The notes below the pieces were generated by a model. The model had not been told where the DNA came from, did no database searches, and saw nothing but the letters and a program-made list of their open reading frames with translations. The translations under genes and the position numbers were made by a program. 64,000 nt of DNA from Streptomyces halobius (GTDB lineage: Bacteria; Actinomycetota; Actinomycetes; Streptomycetales; Streptomycetaceae), in assembly GCF_023277745.1 (NCBI RefSeq), contig NZ_CP086322.1, positions 1,302,001 through 1,366,000 on the forward strand. Reading direction: 5' to 3'. The first letter of the stretch is position 1, and each line of letters starts with the position of its first letter. Of the stretch, positions 28,190 through 36,186 are shown piece by piece.

Positions 28190-29433
28190 GCCCGGCGGGC
28201 CGTGCCGTCGTCCACCGGCTCCAGTGCCTCCGGGAGGGCTTCCGTCTTCGTGGCCCGGGCTGCGGGAGGCTGCTTGCGGCGCCCGGTCAGGCGGGTGGCG
28301 AGGGGTTCGGTGTAGCGGGCGGTGAGCGGGCCGATGATGACCAGCACCAGCACGTAGGCGGTGGCGAGCGGGCCGAGGGAGGGTTCGATGCCGGCGGTGA
28401 CGGCGAGTCCGGCGATGACGATGGAGAACTCACCACGGGCGACCAGCGTGCCGCCGGCCCGCCACCGGCCCTTGGCGGAGATCCCGGCGCGCTTCGCCGC
28501 CCAGTACCCGGTGGCGATCTTCGTGCAGGCGGTGACCACCGCCAGGGCAAGTGCCGGGAGGAGGACGGGCGGGATGCTGGCGGGGTCGGTGTGCAGCCCG
28601 AAGAAGACGAAGAACACCGCCGCGAACAAGTCCCGCAAGGGGCTGAGCAGGTTGTGCGCGCCCTCGGCGACCTCCCCGGACAAGGCGATGCCCACCAGGA
28701 ACGCGCCAACAGCTGCGGACACCTGAAGCTGCTGGGCTATGCCTGCGACAAGCAGCGTCAGGCCCAGCACCACGAGCAGCAGCTTCTCCGGGTCGTCGCT
28801 GGAGACGAAACGGGAGATGACCCGTCCGTACCGGAGAGCGACGAACAGCACCAGTCCGGCGACACCCAGGGCGATCGCCAGGGTGAGGCTTCCGGCGGCC
28901 AGGCTCACTCCGGCCAGGAGAGCGGTGATGATGGGCAGGTAAACGGCCATGGCGAGGTCTTCGAGGACCAGGATGCTCAGGATCACCGGGGTTTCGCGGT
29001 TGCCGAGCCGCCCGAGGTCGCCCATGACCTTGGCGATGACGCCGGAGGAGGAGATCCAGGTGACCCCGGCCAGGACCACGGTGGCCACCGGGCCCCAGCC
29101 GAGCAGCAGGGCCATCGCCGCGCCCGGCAGGGCGTTCAGGGCGGCGTCGAGGAGCCCGGCCGGGTACTGGGTCTTGAGGTTGGAGACCAGATCGCTGGCG
29201 GTGTATTCCAGGCCGAGCATCAGCAGGAGCAGGACGACGCCGATCTCGGCGCCGATGGCGACGAACTCCTCACTCGTACCGAGCGGCAGCAGACCGCCCT
29301 CACCGAAGGCGAGCCCGGCCAGTAGGTAGAGAGGGATCGGAGAGAAGTGAAAACGTCCGGCGAAGCGGCCCAGGAGTCCCAGGCTGAGGATGATCGCGCC
29401 GAATTCGATCAGAAAGACAGCGGACGAGTGCAC
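28186..29433 (-). CDS. CPA2-type cation/proton antiporter (KhtU/KefB-like)
   Basis: A 415-residue membrane protein with about 12 spans. The N-terminal half carries FGEGGLLPLGTSEEFVAIGA, EIGVVLLLLMLGLEYT and VTWISSSGVIAKVMGDLGRL. The C-terminal half includes GIALSGEVAEGAHNLLSPLR and LVARGEFSIVIAGLAV, a pattern of CPA2 (Kef/KhtU) exchangers. There is no KTN domain on this protein; the regulatory part is the neighbouring gene, 4 bp upstream in the operon. Confidence 0.88.
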   Translation of the reverse strand: MHSSAVFLIEFGAIILSLGLLGRFAGRFHFSPIPLYLLAGLAFGEGGLLPLGTSEEFVAIGAEIGVVLLLLMLGLEYTASDLVSNLKTQYPAGLLDAALNALPGAAMALLLGWGPVATVVLAGVTWISSSGVIAKVMGDLGRLGNRETPVILSILVLEDLAMAVYLPIITALLAGVSLAAGSLTLAIALGVAGLVLFVALRYGRVISRFVSSDDPEKLLLVVLGLTLLVAGIAQQLQVSAAVGAFLVGIALSGEVAEGAHNLLSPLRDLFAAVFFVFFGLHTDPASIPPVLLPALALAVVTACTKIATGYWAAKRAGISAKGRWRAGGTLVARGEFSIVIAGLAVTAGIEPSLGPLATAYVLVLVIIGPLTARYTEPLATRLTGRRKQPPAARATKTEALPEALEPVDDGTARRA

Positions 29434-29437
29434 CGGA

Positions 29438-29923
29438 TCAGTCCCGTCCCAGGATCGTGGCGGCAGCCTCCACGCCCTCGCGGGTGCCGATCACGATGAG
29501 GATGTCCCCGCCGGCCAGCCGGAATTCGGGCCCGGGAGACGGAATCGCCTCGGCCCGGCGCAGCACCGCCACGATGGACACTCCGGTCTCCGTGCGCATC
29601 CGGGTATCACCCAGCACCCGGCCGTTCCAGTACGAGACGGAGGACAGCTCAATGCACTCAGCGACCAGACCGAGATCGGTGGTCGACAGCAGATTAGGGC
29701 TGTGGTGCGAGGGCATCAGCGCGTCGATCAGCGCCGCTGTCTCACCGGCGGTGAGCTTCACCGACAGCGCGCACTCATCCGGATCGTCGTTGCGGTAGGC
29801 GTTGAGGGTGCGTCCCCCGTCGCGGTGGGCGACCACCGACAGACGGCGGTGCTCGCGGGTGGTGAGGTCGTAGCGGGCCCCGATCCCAGGGAGCGGTGTA
29901 CTGCTCAGGCGTGGAACGGGCAC
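29438..29923 (-). CDS. KhtT-like regulatory subunit with TrkA-C domain
   Basis: A 162-residue soluble protein: a KhtT-type N-terminal region (LPGIGARYDLTTREHRRLSV VAH...), then a TrkA_C/RCK-C domain (DLGLVAECIELSSVSYWNGR and FRLAGGDILIVIGTREGVEA). In characterised systems KhtT gates the KhtU K+/H+ antiporter. GTG 29923 is chosen because GGGGGA precedes it by about 5 bases; the longer frame to 29992 starts with sequence unlike the family. The antiporter gene follows 4 bp downstream. Confidence 0.8.
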   Translation of the reverse strand: MPVPRLSSTPLPGIGARYDLTTREHRRLSVVAHRDGGRTLNAYRNDDPDECALSVKLTAGETAALIDALMPSHHSPNLLSTTDLGLVAECIELSSVSYWNGRVLGDTRMRTETGVSIVAVLRRAEAIPSPGPEFRLAGGDILIVIGTREGVEAAATILGRD

Positions 29924-30205
29924 GGCGGTCCCCCTGATGGGTGGTGTCGATGCGGGCGGGCAGAGGCACGCTCCGGTGCCGTCCGACGCCACCCTACCGA
30001 TTCACATTGGCCCACCCTGCGTTGGTTCGGCAGCGCGCTCCTGTGCTGGCAGGGACGATCAGGCGCCGTCGTACACCCAAGCCAGCCAGTCTGCCGGTAC
30101 TCCTCCACCGGGATCGACCCAGCAGACCCGACAGGAACGGCTTGGAGCCCAAGGGCGATGGGTGGGGAGCGGAGGCGCGCAGACAGCAAGTTCAAAATCG
30201 CTCGC

Positions 30206-30400
30206 TCAGGCCGGCGATGAACGCATCCGATGGTTCCGCAAACGCGCTGCCCCGTCTTCGAGTCCTTTGCGTCGTCGTGCGACTTCTTCCTTCATGAGGT
30301 CGTCGGTACGGCTGCTGTGCCAGATGGTGCCTTCCCACTCACGTATCCGTATGGCAGCACCTCTAACGCACACCCCGTCCAGCTAACCCCGCCCCTCTCC
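30206..30400 (-). pseudogene. Relic of a second Tn7-like element: tnsA start fused to tniQ end
   Basis: Leftward reading at 30206-30350 gives REWEGTIWHSSRTDDLMKEE and VARRRKGLEDG, matching the tniQ C-terminus of this window (KWEGTIWHSGRMDDLMKEQI). Immediately to the right, 30356-30410 resembles DNA at 48104-48155 around the tnsA start (shared CCTCTAACGCA, GTCC-GCTAACCC, CCCCT, GCAAGG-CAC). So tnsA, tnsB, tniB and most of tniQ have been deleted between these two points. Confidence 0.7.
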
Positions 30401-30412
30401 GCAAGGCCACTC

Positions 30413-30455
30413 TTCAACCCGCAAGATCCCCCGCAAAGTGAAGCTTCAATCCGCA
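30413..30455. repeat. Two 11-bp direct repeats 32 bp apart (transposon end candidate)
   Basis: TTCAACCCGCA (30413-30423) and TTCAATCCGCA (30445-30455) start 32 bp apart. Their distance from the tnsA-start relic and their spacing equal those of the GCTGACMTATGC pair beyond the intact tnsA gene. They are candidate TnsB-binding sites. Confidence 0.5.
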
Positions 30456-30503
30456 GCCTTCAACGTCACCGGACAACACCTGTCCGGTGCGGTTGAAGGC
30501 TGC
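30453..30503. repeat. 51-nt near-perfect palindrome
   Basis: GCAGCCTTCAAC (30453-30464) pairs with GTTGAAGGCTGC (30492-30503), and CACCGGACA (30467-30475) with TGTCCGGTG (30481-30489). There is a 2-nt internal mismatch and a 5-nt loop. It lies in a non-coding stretch (30.42-30.66 kb) with no other feature seen. It could be a terminator, a transposon end structure or a relic of a hairpin element. Confidence 0.7.
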
Positions 30504-30667
30504 ACCCGTCGGCGGTCGTGACCAGCGAGGTGAAGGTCCGCCTGCACGATCGGCGCCGCGGTTGTCCAGACCTACTTTGCATCTTCGGCGACCGACCGCT
30601 GCCTGCCGCGAAAACAGCGTGAGCATGCCGCAAGTTCAATTCCCTGAGACCGCGACGTAACGGCAGG

Positions 30668-30710
30668 CTGCTCGTGCCTCCCGTCGTTATGCGCCGGGAG
30701 GCACGAGCAG
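30668..30710 (-). terminator. Strong terminator after trxB
   Basis: A perfect 15-bp stem CTGCTCGTGCCTCCC / GGGAGGCACGAGCAG with a 13-nt loop, 6 bp beyond the trxB stop. It ends the arsC-trxB transcript. Confidence 0.85.
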
Positions 30711-30715
30711 AACGG

Positions 30716-31708
30716 CTACCGGTCAGTGGTGGTCAGTTGCGGCTCGCGTGCGTGTGCACTGTGCTCGCCGTCAACCAGGGCAGCCAGGTACCGCTCGGCG
30801 TCGAGGGCGGCGGAGCAGCCAGTGCCGGCGGCGGTGATGGCCTGGCGGTAGGTGTGGTCCACCACGTCGCCTGCGGCGAATACACCGGGGAGGTTCGTGC
30901 GGGTCGAGGGCGCCGTCACCTTCAGGTAGTTGTCGTCGTCGGTATCGAGCTGACCGGCGAACAGTTCGGTGCGCGGGTCGTGGCCGATCGCGACGAACAG
31001 GCCCGTCACGGGCAGTTGGGAGGTCTCGCCGGTCTTGGCGTTGCGCAGGGTCAGGCCGGAGAGCTTGCCGCCGTCGTCGTGGATTTCGGCGACCTCGCTG
31101 TCCCAGGCGAAGCGGATCTTCGGGTCGGCGAAGGCTCGCTCTTGCATTGCCTTGGATGCGCGCAGGGTGCCACGGCGGTGGACGATGGTGACGGACTTGG
31201 CGAAGCGGGAGAGGAAGGTGGCTTCTTCCAGAGCGGTGTCGCCGCCGCCGATCACGGCGATCTCGTGGTCGCGGAAGAAGAATCCGTCGCAGGTGGCGCA
31301 GTACGAGACGCCACGGCCGGAGAGCGCGTCCTCATTCGGCAGGCCGAGCTTACGGTGCTGGGAGCCGGTGGTGACTATGACGGCCCTGGCGCGGTGGACG
31401 GTGCCCGCCGAGTCGGTGACCGTCTTGATCTCACCGGTCAGGTCCACGGCGGTGACGTCGTCCGGGATGAGTTCGGCGCCGAAGCGTTCGGCCTGGGCCC
31501 GCATGTTGTCCATGAGGTCGGGGCCTTGGATGCCGTCGGCGAAGCCGGGGAAGTTCTCAACCTCGGTGGTGGTCATCAGCGCGCCGCCTGCGGTCACCGC
31601 TCCCTCGAAGACCAGCGGCTTGAGGCTGGCGCGGGCGGTGTAGAGGGCTGCGGTGTAGCCGGCGGGGCCAGAGCCGATGATGATGACGTCACGGATGTCG
31701 TCGGTCAC
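30716..31708 (-). CDS. trxB: Thioredoxin-disulfide reductase
   Basis: A 330-residue FAD/NADPH oxidoreductase that reduces thioredoxin. The FAD-binding motif [19 protein letters not shown] is at the N-terminus, the redox centre CATC at residues 137-140, the NADPH motif [15 protein letters not shown] follows, and [20 protein letters not shown] lies near the end. GTG start overlapping the arsC stop. Its place after arsC suggests it keeps thioredoxin reduced for the thioredoxin-dependent arsenate reductase. Confidence 0.95.
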   Translation of the reverse strand: MTDDIRDVIIIGSGPAGYTAALYTARASLKPLVFEGAVTAGGALMTTTEVENFPGFADGIQGPDLMDNMRAQAERFGAELIPDDVTAVDLTGEIKTVTDSAGTVHRARAVIVTTGSQHRKLGLPNEDALSGRGVSYCATCDGFFFRDHEIAVIGGGDTALEEATFLSRFAKSVTIVHRRGTLRASKAMQERAFADPKIRFAWDSEVAEIHDDGGKLSGLTLRNAKTGETSQLPVTGLFVAIGHDPRTELFAGQLDTDDDNYLKVTAPSTRTNLPGVFAAGDVVDHTYRQAITAAGTGCSAALDAERYLAALVDGEHSAHAREPQLTTTDR

Positions 31709-32124
31709 TTGGCTGCCTCCGCGTCGATCTCGGCGATCAGAGCCTCAATGCGGGTCTTGATCTCGTCGCGGATGGGCCGGACGGACTCGACGCCCTTGCC
31801 TGCGGGGTCTTCCAGGGCCCAGTCGAGGTACTTCTTGCCGGGGAAGATCGGGCAGGCGTCGCCGCAGCCCATGGTGATGACGTAGTCGGACGCCTGGACG
31901 GCCTCGGTAGTCAGGACCTTCGGCGACTGGTCGGCGATGTCGATGCCGACCTCCTTCATCGCCTCGACCGCGGAGGGGTTGACCTGGTCGGCGGGCAGGG
32001 AGCCTGCGGAGCGGACCTCGATGCGGTCGCCGGCGAGGTGGGAGAGGAATCCGGCGGCCATCTGCGAGCGGCCGGCGTTGTGGACGCAGACGAACAGCAC
32101 GGACGCGGCGGTGGTGGAGGACAT
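31705..32124 (-). CDS. arsC: Arsenate reductase, thioredoxin-coupled type
   Basis: A 139-residue low-molecular-weight phosphatase-fold protein converting arsenate to arsenite. The active-site loop CVHNAGRSQ begins at Cys13; the resolving cysteines lie in [11 protein letters not shown] (Cys87 and Cys91), the triple-cysteine mechanism that relays to thioredoxin. ATG 32124 is preferred over 32139 because AAGGAAG stands before it. The stop overlaps the trxB GTG. Confidence 0.92.
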   Translation of the reverse strand: MSSTTAASVLFVCVHNAGRSQMAAGFLSHLAGDRIEVRSAGSLPADQVNPSAVEAMKEVGIDIADQSPKVLTTEAVQASDYVITMGCGDACPIFPGKKYLDWALEDPAGKGVESVRPIRDEIKTRIEALIAEIDAEAAK

Positions 32125-32180
32125 CAGTTCTTCCTTCACGAGGGATCAGTGGAGATCAATTGGGGTCGGGCAGTGGTGGT

Positions 32181-32626
32181 TCAGGAGTCGGGCAGGGTGC
32201 CCAGCAGGGAGCGGATGTGGGCGTCTAAGGCATCGCGGATGTCCCGTACGACGGCGATGGGGGCGCCGTCGGGGTCGGGGACGGGCCAGTCCAGGTAGCG
32301 GCGGCCGGACACGACGGGGCAGGCGTCGCCGCATCCCATCCGGCGTTGTGGCTGCACACGAACAGCACCCGTGGTAGGCCCGCGCCGGGAGCCCCCTCGA
32401 CGTGGGCGAGGGCCTCCAGCCGCTCGGCCGCGAACCGCTCAGCCAGCACCACCAGGTGTGCGCGTACCCGGGCGTGCTCGGCGAGCAGGCGGTAGGAGTC
32501 CGCGAGGAGCCCCTGCACGGTCTCTACGCAGAAGCGACCGGAGTGCTGTGAGGCGAGGCGGGCGGCCCCGGTGGCGAGGCGTTCGTCGGGAAGGGCAGGA
32601 GGTGGGGAGGCGGAAGCGGGGGACAT
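32181..32626 (-). pseudogene. Second arsenate-reductase-like gene with internal deletion
   Basis: The N-terminal three-helix part (RLASQHSGRFCVETVQGLLA, DSYRLLAEHARVRAHLVVLA) is followed by a phosphatase loop RVLFVCSHNAG. The sequence then jumps into the wrong frame, while another frame at the junction reads [20 protein letters not shown] and ends DIRDALDAHIRSLLGTLPDS at 32181. So about 150 bp encoding the middle of the enzyme are missing. It sits upstream of the intact arsC. Confidence 0.8.
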
Positions 32627-32669
32627 GAGAACCCCTTCGATGGGCCCTACGGGTCAGCCGGGACTGGTG

Positions 32670-32683
32670 TCATCCTCGGATGA
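32670..32683 (+). promoter_or_regulatory. Candidate ArsR operator
   Basis: A perfect dyad TCATCC-TC-GGATGA 18 bp before the arsR ATG; the following GAGAGTATCAG could hold a -10. No ribosome site is seen, so the message may be leaderless. Confidence 0.5.
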
Positions 32684-32700
32684 TGTGAGAGTATCAGTCC

Positions 32701-33009
32701 ATGATGACGTCAGTCGACACTGATCTGATCCGGGTTCTGGCCGACCCGCTCAGGCTGAAGATCGTGAATCTGCTCGCCCACGAGACGCTGTGCACCACGC
32801 ACTTGGTCGAGGAGACCGGGGCTAAGCAGACCAACCTCTCCAACCATCTTCGGGTGCTGCGGGAGGCGGGTGTGGTGGAGACCGAGCCCTGCGGCCGGTT
32901 CACCTACTACAAGCTGCGGCCCGACGTCATCGCCGCCCTCGCCGGTCAGTTCACCGAGCTGGCCGAGCACGCCCGTACCGCCGTCGACCGGAAGAGGTCC
33001 TGCCCGTGA
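32701..33009 (+). CDS. arsR: ArsR/SmtB-family repressor
   Basis: A 102-residue winged-helix repressor: DPLRLKIVNLLAHETLCTTH, then the recognition helix AKQTNLSNHLRVLREAGVVE and wing TEPCGRFTYYKL. Cysteines at TLCTTH and EPCGRF could form the arsenite site. The GTG of acr3 overlaps its stop, so it heads the arsR-acr3-arsO operon and faces the arsC-side genes divergently. Confidence 0.9.
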   Translation: MMTSVDTDLIRVLADPLRLKIVNLLAHETLCTTHLVEETGAKQTNLSNHLRVLREAGVVETEPCGRFTYYKLRPDVIAALAGQFTELAEHARTAVDRKRSCP

Positions 33010-34097
33010 CCCGCACCGAAGCCCCCGCGACGACGGAAGAAGCTTCCGTCGTCGCCAAGCTCTCCACACTCGACCGCTTCCTCGCGGTGTGGATCCTGAT
33101 CGCCATGGGGCTCGGACTGGGCCTGGGCCGCGTCATCCCCGGCCTGAACGACGCCCTGGCCAAGGTGGAGATCGGCGGGATCTCGCTGCCGATCGCGGTT
33201 GGCCTGCTGATCATGATGTATCCGGTGCTGGCCAAGGTCCGCTACGACAAGCTCGACGCGGTCACCGGCGACCGCAAGCTGATGGTGTCGTCGCTGGTCA
33301 TCAACTGGGTGCTCGGTCCGGCGGTGATGTTCGCGCTGGCCTGGATCTTCCTGCCGGACCTGCCCGAGTACCGCACCGGCCTGATCATCGTCGGTCTGGC
33401 CCGCTGCATCGCGATGGTGATCATCTGGAACGACCTGGCCTGCGGCGACCGCGAAGCCGCCGCCGTGCTCGTCGCCCTGAACTCGGTCTTCCAGGTCATC
33501 GCCTTCGGTCTGCTGGGCTGGTTCTACCTCGATCTGCTGCCGGGCTGGCTGGGCCTCGGCGACGGTGAGCACCTCGACATCTCCATGTGGAAAATCGCCC
33601 TCAACGTCGTCATCTTCCTCGGCGTACCGCTCCTCGCCGGCTTCCTCACCCGCCGCATCGGCGAGAAGAAGCTCGGCCGGGACGGCTACGAGGCGAAGTT
33701 CCTGCCGAAGATCGGGCCGTGGGCGCTCTACGGTCTGCTGTTCACGATCGTGATTCTCTTCGCCCTCCAGGGGAAGACGATCACCTCGCAGCCGCTCGAC
33801 GTCGCCCGGATCGCGGTGCCCCTGCTCGCCTACTTCGCGATCATGTGGTTCGGCACCTTCGCCCTGGGCAAGGTCATCGGCCTCGCGTACGACCGCACCG
33901 CGACCCTCGCCTTCACGGCCGCCGGGAACAACTTCGAGCTCGCCATCGCCGTCGCCATCGCCACCTTCGGCGTCACCTCCGGCCAGGCCCTCTCCGGAGT
34001 CGTCGGCCCCCTCATCGAGGTCCCCGTCCTGGTCGCGCTGGTGTACGTGTCCCTGGCCTGGCGTAAGAAGTTCACGGTCGCGCAACTCGGTTCATGA
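33006..34097 (+). CDS. acr3: Arsenite efflux pump Acr3
   Basis: A 363-residue, ten-span membrane carrier that exports arsenite with the proton gradient. Diagnostic stretches are PIAVGLLIMMYPVLAKVRYD, IIVGLARCIAMVIIWNDLAC (with the conserved Cys of Acr3) and TLAFTAAGNNFELAIAVAIA. GTG start overlapping arsR; its stop overlaps the next ATG, so three genes are translationally coupled. Confidence 0.95.
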   Translation: MTRTEAPATTEEASVVAKLSTLDRFLAVWILIAMGLGLGLGRVIPGLNDALAKVEIGGISLPIAVGLLIMMYPVLAKVRYDKLDAVTGDRKLMVSSLVINWVLGPAVMFALAWIFLPDLPEYRTGLIIVGLARCIAMVIIWNDLACGDREAAAVLVALNSVFQVIAFGLLGWFYLDLLPGWLGLGDGEHLDISMWKIALNVVIFLGVPLLAGFLTRRIGEKKLGRDGYEAKFLPKIGPWALYGLLFTIVILFALQGKTITSQPLDVARIAVPLLAYFAIMWFGTFALGKVIGLAYDRTATLAFTAAGNNFELAIAVAIATFGVTSGQALSGVVGPLIEVPVLVALVYVSLAWRKKFTVAQLGS

Positions 34098-35146
34098 CAT
34101 CACGCACGGACGTGGTGGTGGTCGGCGGCGGCCAAGCAGGGCTCGCCGCCGGCTACCACCTGCGCCGCCTCGGCCTCGACTTCGTCATCCTCGACGCCCA
34201 AGCCGAGGCGGGCGGTGCCTGGCGCCATACTTGGGACTCGCTGAAGCTGTTCTCCCCGGCCGCGTACTCCTCGCTGCCCGGCCGCCTCATGCCGCCTCAG
34301 ACAGGACAGACGTACCCGGACGCCGGGCACGTCGTGGACTACCTGACCGACTACGAGCGCCGCTACGAACTGCCCCTCGTCCGGGCCGCCACCGTGCGCG
34401 GCGTGCACCGGGACGGCGAGCGGCTGCGGGTGGACAGCGAGGCCGGCACCTGGCAGGCACGGTTCGTGATCAGCGCCACCGGCACCTGGTGGCGGCCGTT
34501 CCTGCCCGCCGTCCCCGGACGCGATGTCTTCGGCGGACGGCAACTGCACACGGTCAACTACCGACGCCCCCAAGACTTCGAAGGCCAGCGCGTGGTCGTG
34601 GTCGGCGGTGGCAACTCCGGCGCGCAGATAGCCGCCGACCTGGCCGGGCACGCGGAACTGACCTGGGTGACCCAGCGGCCACCGCGCTTCCTGCCCGACG
34701 ACATCGACGGCCGCGCCCTGTTCGACGTAGCGACGGCGCGCCGCCGCGCGCTCGACAGCGGCGAGGCGGATGTCGGCGGAGTGGCCTCGCTGGGCGACAT
34801 CGTCGCCGTACCTCCCGTACGAGCCGCCCGCGACGCGGGACTCCTCAAGGCCGAGCCCATGTTCACCCACCTCGCGCTGCTCGGCCCCGTGTGGGCCGAT
34901 GGCACGAGCATTGAGGCCGACGCGGTCATCTGGTGCACAGGTTTCCGCCCGGCCCTCTCCCATCTTGTGCCGCTCGGCCTCCGTGACCAGCGCGGACACA
35001 TCCCTACCGATGGCACCCGCGCCCTCGACGAGCCGCGGCTGCATCTGCTGGGCTACGGGGACTGGACCGGCCCTGCCTCCGCCACGCTGATCGGGGTGGG
35101 CCGCCCGGCCCGCGAGGCGGCACGCCAGATCGCCGAGCTGCTGTGA
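34094..35146 (+). CDS. arsO: ArsO-type flavin-dependent monooxygenase
   Basis: A 350-residue FAD/NADPH monooxygenase-like protein: VVVVGGGQAGLAAGYHLRRL (FAD), GGAWRHTWDSLKLFSPAAYS, VVVVGGGNSGAQIAADLAGH (NADPH) and ATGTWWRPFLP. It is commonly found in actinobacterial ars operons under the name ArsO; its exact reaction is not settled. ATGA overlap with acr3. Confidence 0.88.
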   Translation: MTSRTDVVVVGGGQAGLAAGYHLRRLGLDFVILDAQAEAGGAWRHTWDSLKLFSPAAYSSLPGRLMPPQTGQTYPDAGHVVDYLTDYERRYELPLVRAATVRGVHRDGERLRVDSEAGTWQARFVISATGTWWRPFLPAVPGRDVFGGRQLHTVNYRRPQDFEGQRVVVVGGGNSGAQIAADLAGHAELTWVTQRPPRFLPDDIDGRALFDVATARRRALDSGEADVGGVASLGDIVAVPPVRAARDAGLLKAEPMFTHLALLGPVWADGTSIEADAVIWCTGFRPALSHLVPLGLRDQRGHIPTDGTRALDEPRLHLLGYGDWTGPASATLIGVGRPAREAARQIAELL

Positions 35147-35166
35147 GCTCGTCCTCTCCGACCGCT

Positions 35167-35315
35167 CTATGCGGCTTTGATCATCGTCTTGCCGCAGCAA
35201 CACGTCGGATTCTGCTGACCGGAGCAGGTCGCCGGGGCGCGCCCTTGGTCAACGTCAGCTCGCACCCGCAGTCCTCATCGGGGCAGCGATAGACCTCGCC
35301 CTCACGCAGCGGCAT
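35167..35315 (-). pseudogene. Small Cys-rich metal-binding protein, one-base frameshift
   Basis: From ATG 35315 (GGGAGG 8 bases upstream) the product reads MPLREGEVYRCPDEDCGCEL followed by TLTKGAP. The frame then turns into an Arg-rich tail, whereas one base away it reads ATCSGQQNPTCCCGKTMIKA and ends at 35167. The restored protein (about 49 residues) has seven cysteines in CxxxxCxC and CxxxxxxxCCC arrangement, resembling small metallothionein-like proteins near metal regulators. A shift near 35237 is inferred. Confidence 0.65.
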
Positions 35316-35360
35316 CGCGCTCACCTCCCTGTTTCGTGTTCTGGTTCCGTCTCGACCGAC

Positions 35361-35390
35361 GCTAGAACCTGGCCCCGGGGGCCAGGTCAA
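35361..35390 (-). promoter_or_regulatory. MerR-type promoter/operator
   Basis: A perfect dyad ACCTGGCCCC-G-GGGGCCAGGT (35367-35387). Read leftward, TTGACC (-35, 35385-35390) and CTAGCG/TCTAGC (-10, 35360-35366) enclose the dyad with an 18-19 bp spacer, the stretched spacing activated by MerR proteins. It points to the Cys-rich gene and lies 30 bp upstream of merR. Confidence 0.75.
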
Positions 35391-35416
35391 CACTGGACGG
35401 AAGGAGGACGCAGAAC

Positions 35417-35821
35417 ATGATCCAGCAGCTGACCATCGGGCAGGCCACGCGGGCGGCCCGGGTGACCCGCAAGGCGGTACGCGTGTACGAAGCCAAGGGG
35501 CTGCTGCCCCCGGCCGGTCGCAGCACGGCCGGCTACCGGCTCTATGACGACACCGACGTGGAGCGGCTCACCTTCATTCGCCGCGCCCGCACCCTCGGCC
35601 TGCACCTGGACGACATCCGCGAAGTGCTGGCCATCCACGCCGGCGGCATCCCCCCGTGCGTCACGGTCAGGGACAAGCTGGACGCTCGCGTCGCCGAGAT
35701 CGACAAAGCCGTCGCCGACCTGCTCGCCCTGCGCAGGACCCTGGTCGAGACCCGCCACCGGGCCGAAGAATGCGTTGACGAACTGCCCGTCACCGTGTGT
35801 TCGATCATCGAAGGCCCGTAA
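35417..35821 (+). CDS. MerR-family metal-responsive regulator
   Basis: A 134-residue MerR regulator: helix-turn-helix LTIGQATRAARVTRKAVRVY, the wing KGLLPPAGRSTAGYRLYDDT, a dimerisation coiled coil, and cysteines at GGIPPCVTV, EECVDEL and VTVCSII that could bind metal or metalloid. AAGGAGG precedes the ATG. The divergent MerR-type promoter between it and the Cys-rich gene indicates that this pair is its target. Confidence 0.88.
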   Translation: MIQQLTIGQATRAARVTRKAVRVYEAKGLLPPAGRSTAGYRLYDDTDVERLTFIRRARTLGLHLDDIREVLAIHAGGIPPCVTVRDKLDARVAEIDKAVADLLALRRTLVETRHRAEECVDELPVTVCSIIEGP

Positions 35822-35829
35822 GAGCAAGC

Positions 35830-36186
35830 TCACCGGGAGATGAGCAGCTGCCCCATCGCGGCCAGCACGGACGGCTCCACCCGGTAGTACACCCACGTTC
35901 CGCGCCGCTCAGACGTCAGCAGCCCGGCCTCCTTGAGCTTCTTCAGGTGGTGGGAGACGGTCGGTTGGGAGACGCCCACGTCGGAGATGTCGCACACACA
36001 TGCCTCGCCGCCCTCGTGCGAGGCCACCGCGGAGAACAGCCGCAGCCGCACCGGGTCGCCGAGCGCCTTGAACATCCGCGCGGCCGTCTCGGCCTCGTCC
36101 GCCGTCATGGGGCGCTCGGTCAGCGGCGGGCAGCACGGCGCCACGGCCTCACCAGTGGGTTCCAACAGCGGCAGGACCTTCGACAT
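35830..36186 (-). CDS. ArsR-family repressor, second copy
   Basis: A winged-helix repressor of 118 residues from ATG 36186 (an upstream ATG at 36204 is also possible; neither has a clear ribosome site). GEACVCDISDVGVSQPTVSH has the arsenite-binding CxC just before the recognition helix, as in classical ArsR. A PCCPP motif lies near the N-terminus. It is divergent from the flavoprotein gene at 36366 and its start lies within one of three similar operator boxes. Confidence 0.9.
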   Translation of the reverse strand: MSKVLPLLEPTGEAVAPCCPPLTERPMTADEAETAARMFKALGDPVRLRLFSAVASHEGGEACVCDISDVGVSQPTVSHHLKKLKEAGLLTSERRGTWVYYRVEPSVLAAMGQLLISR

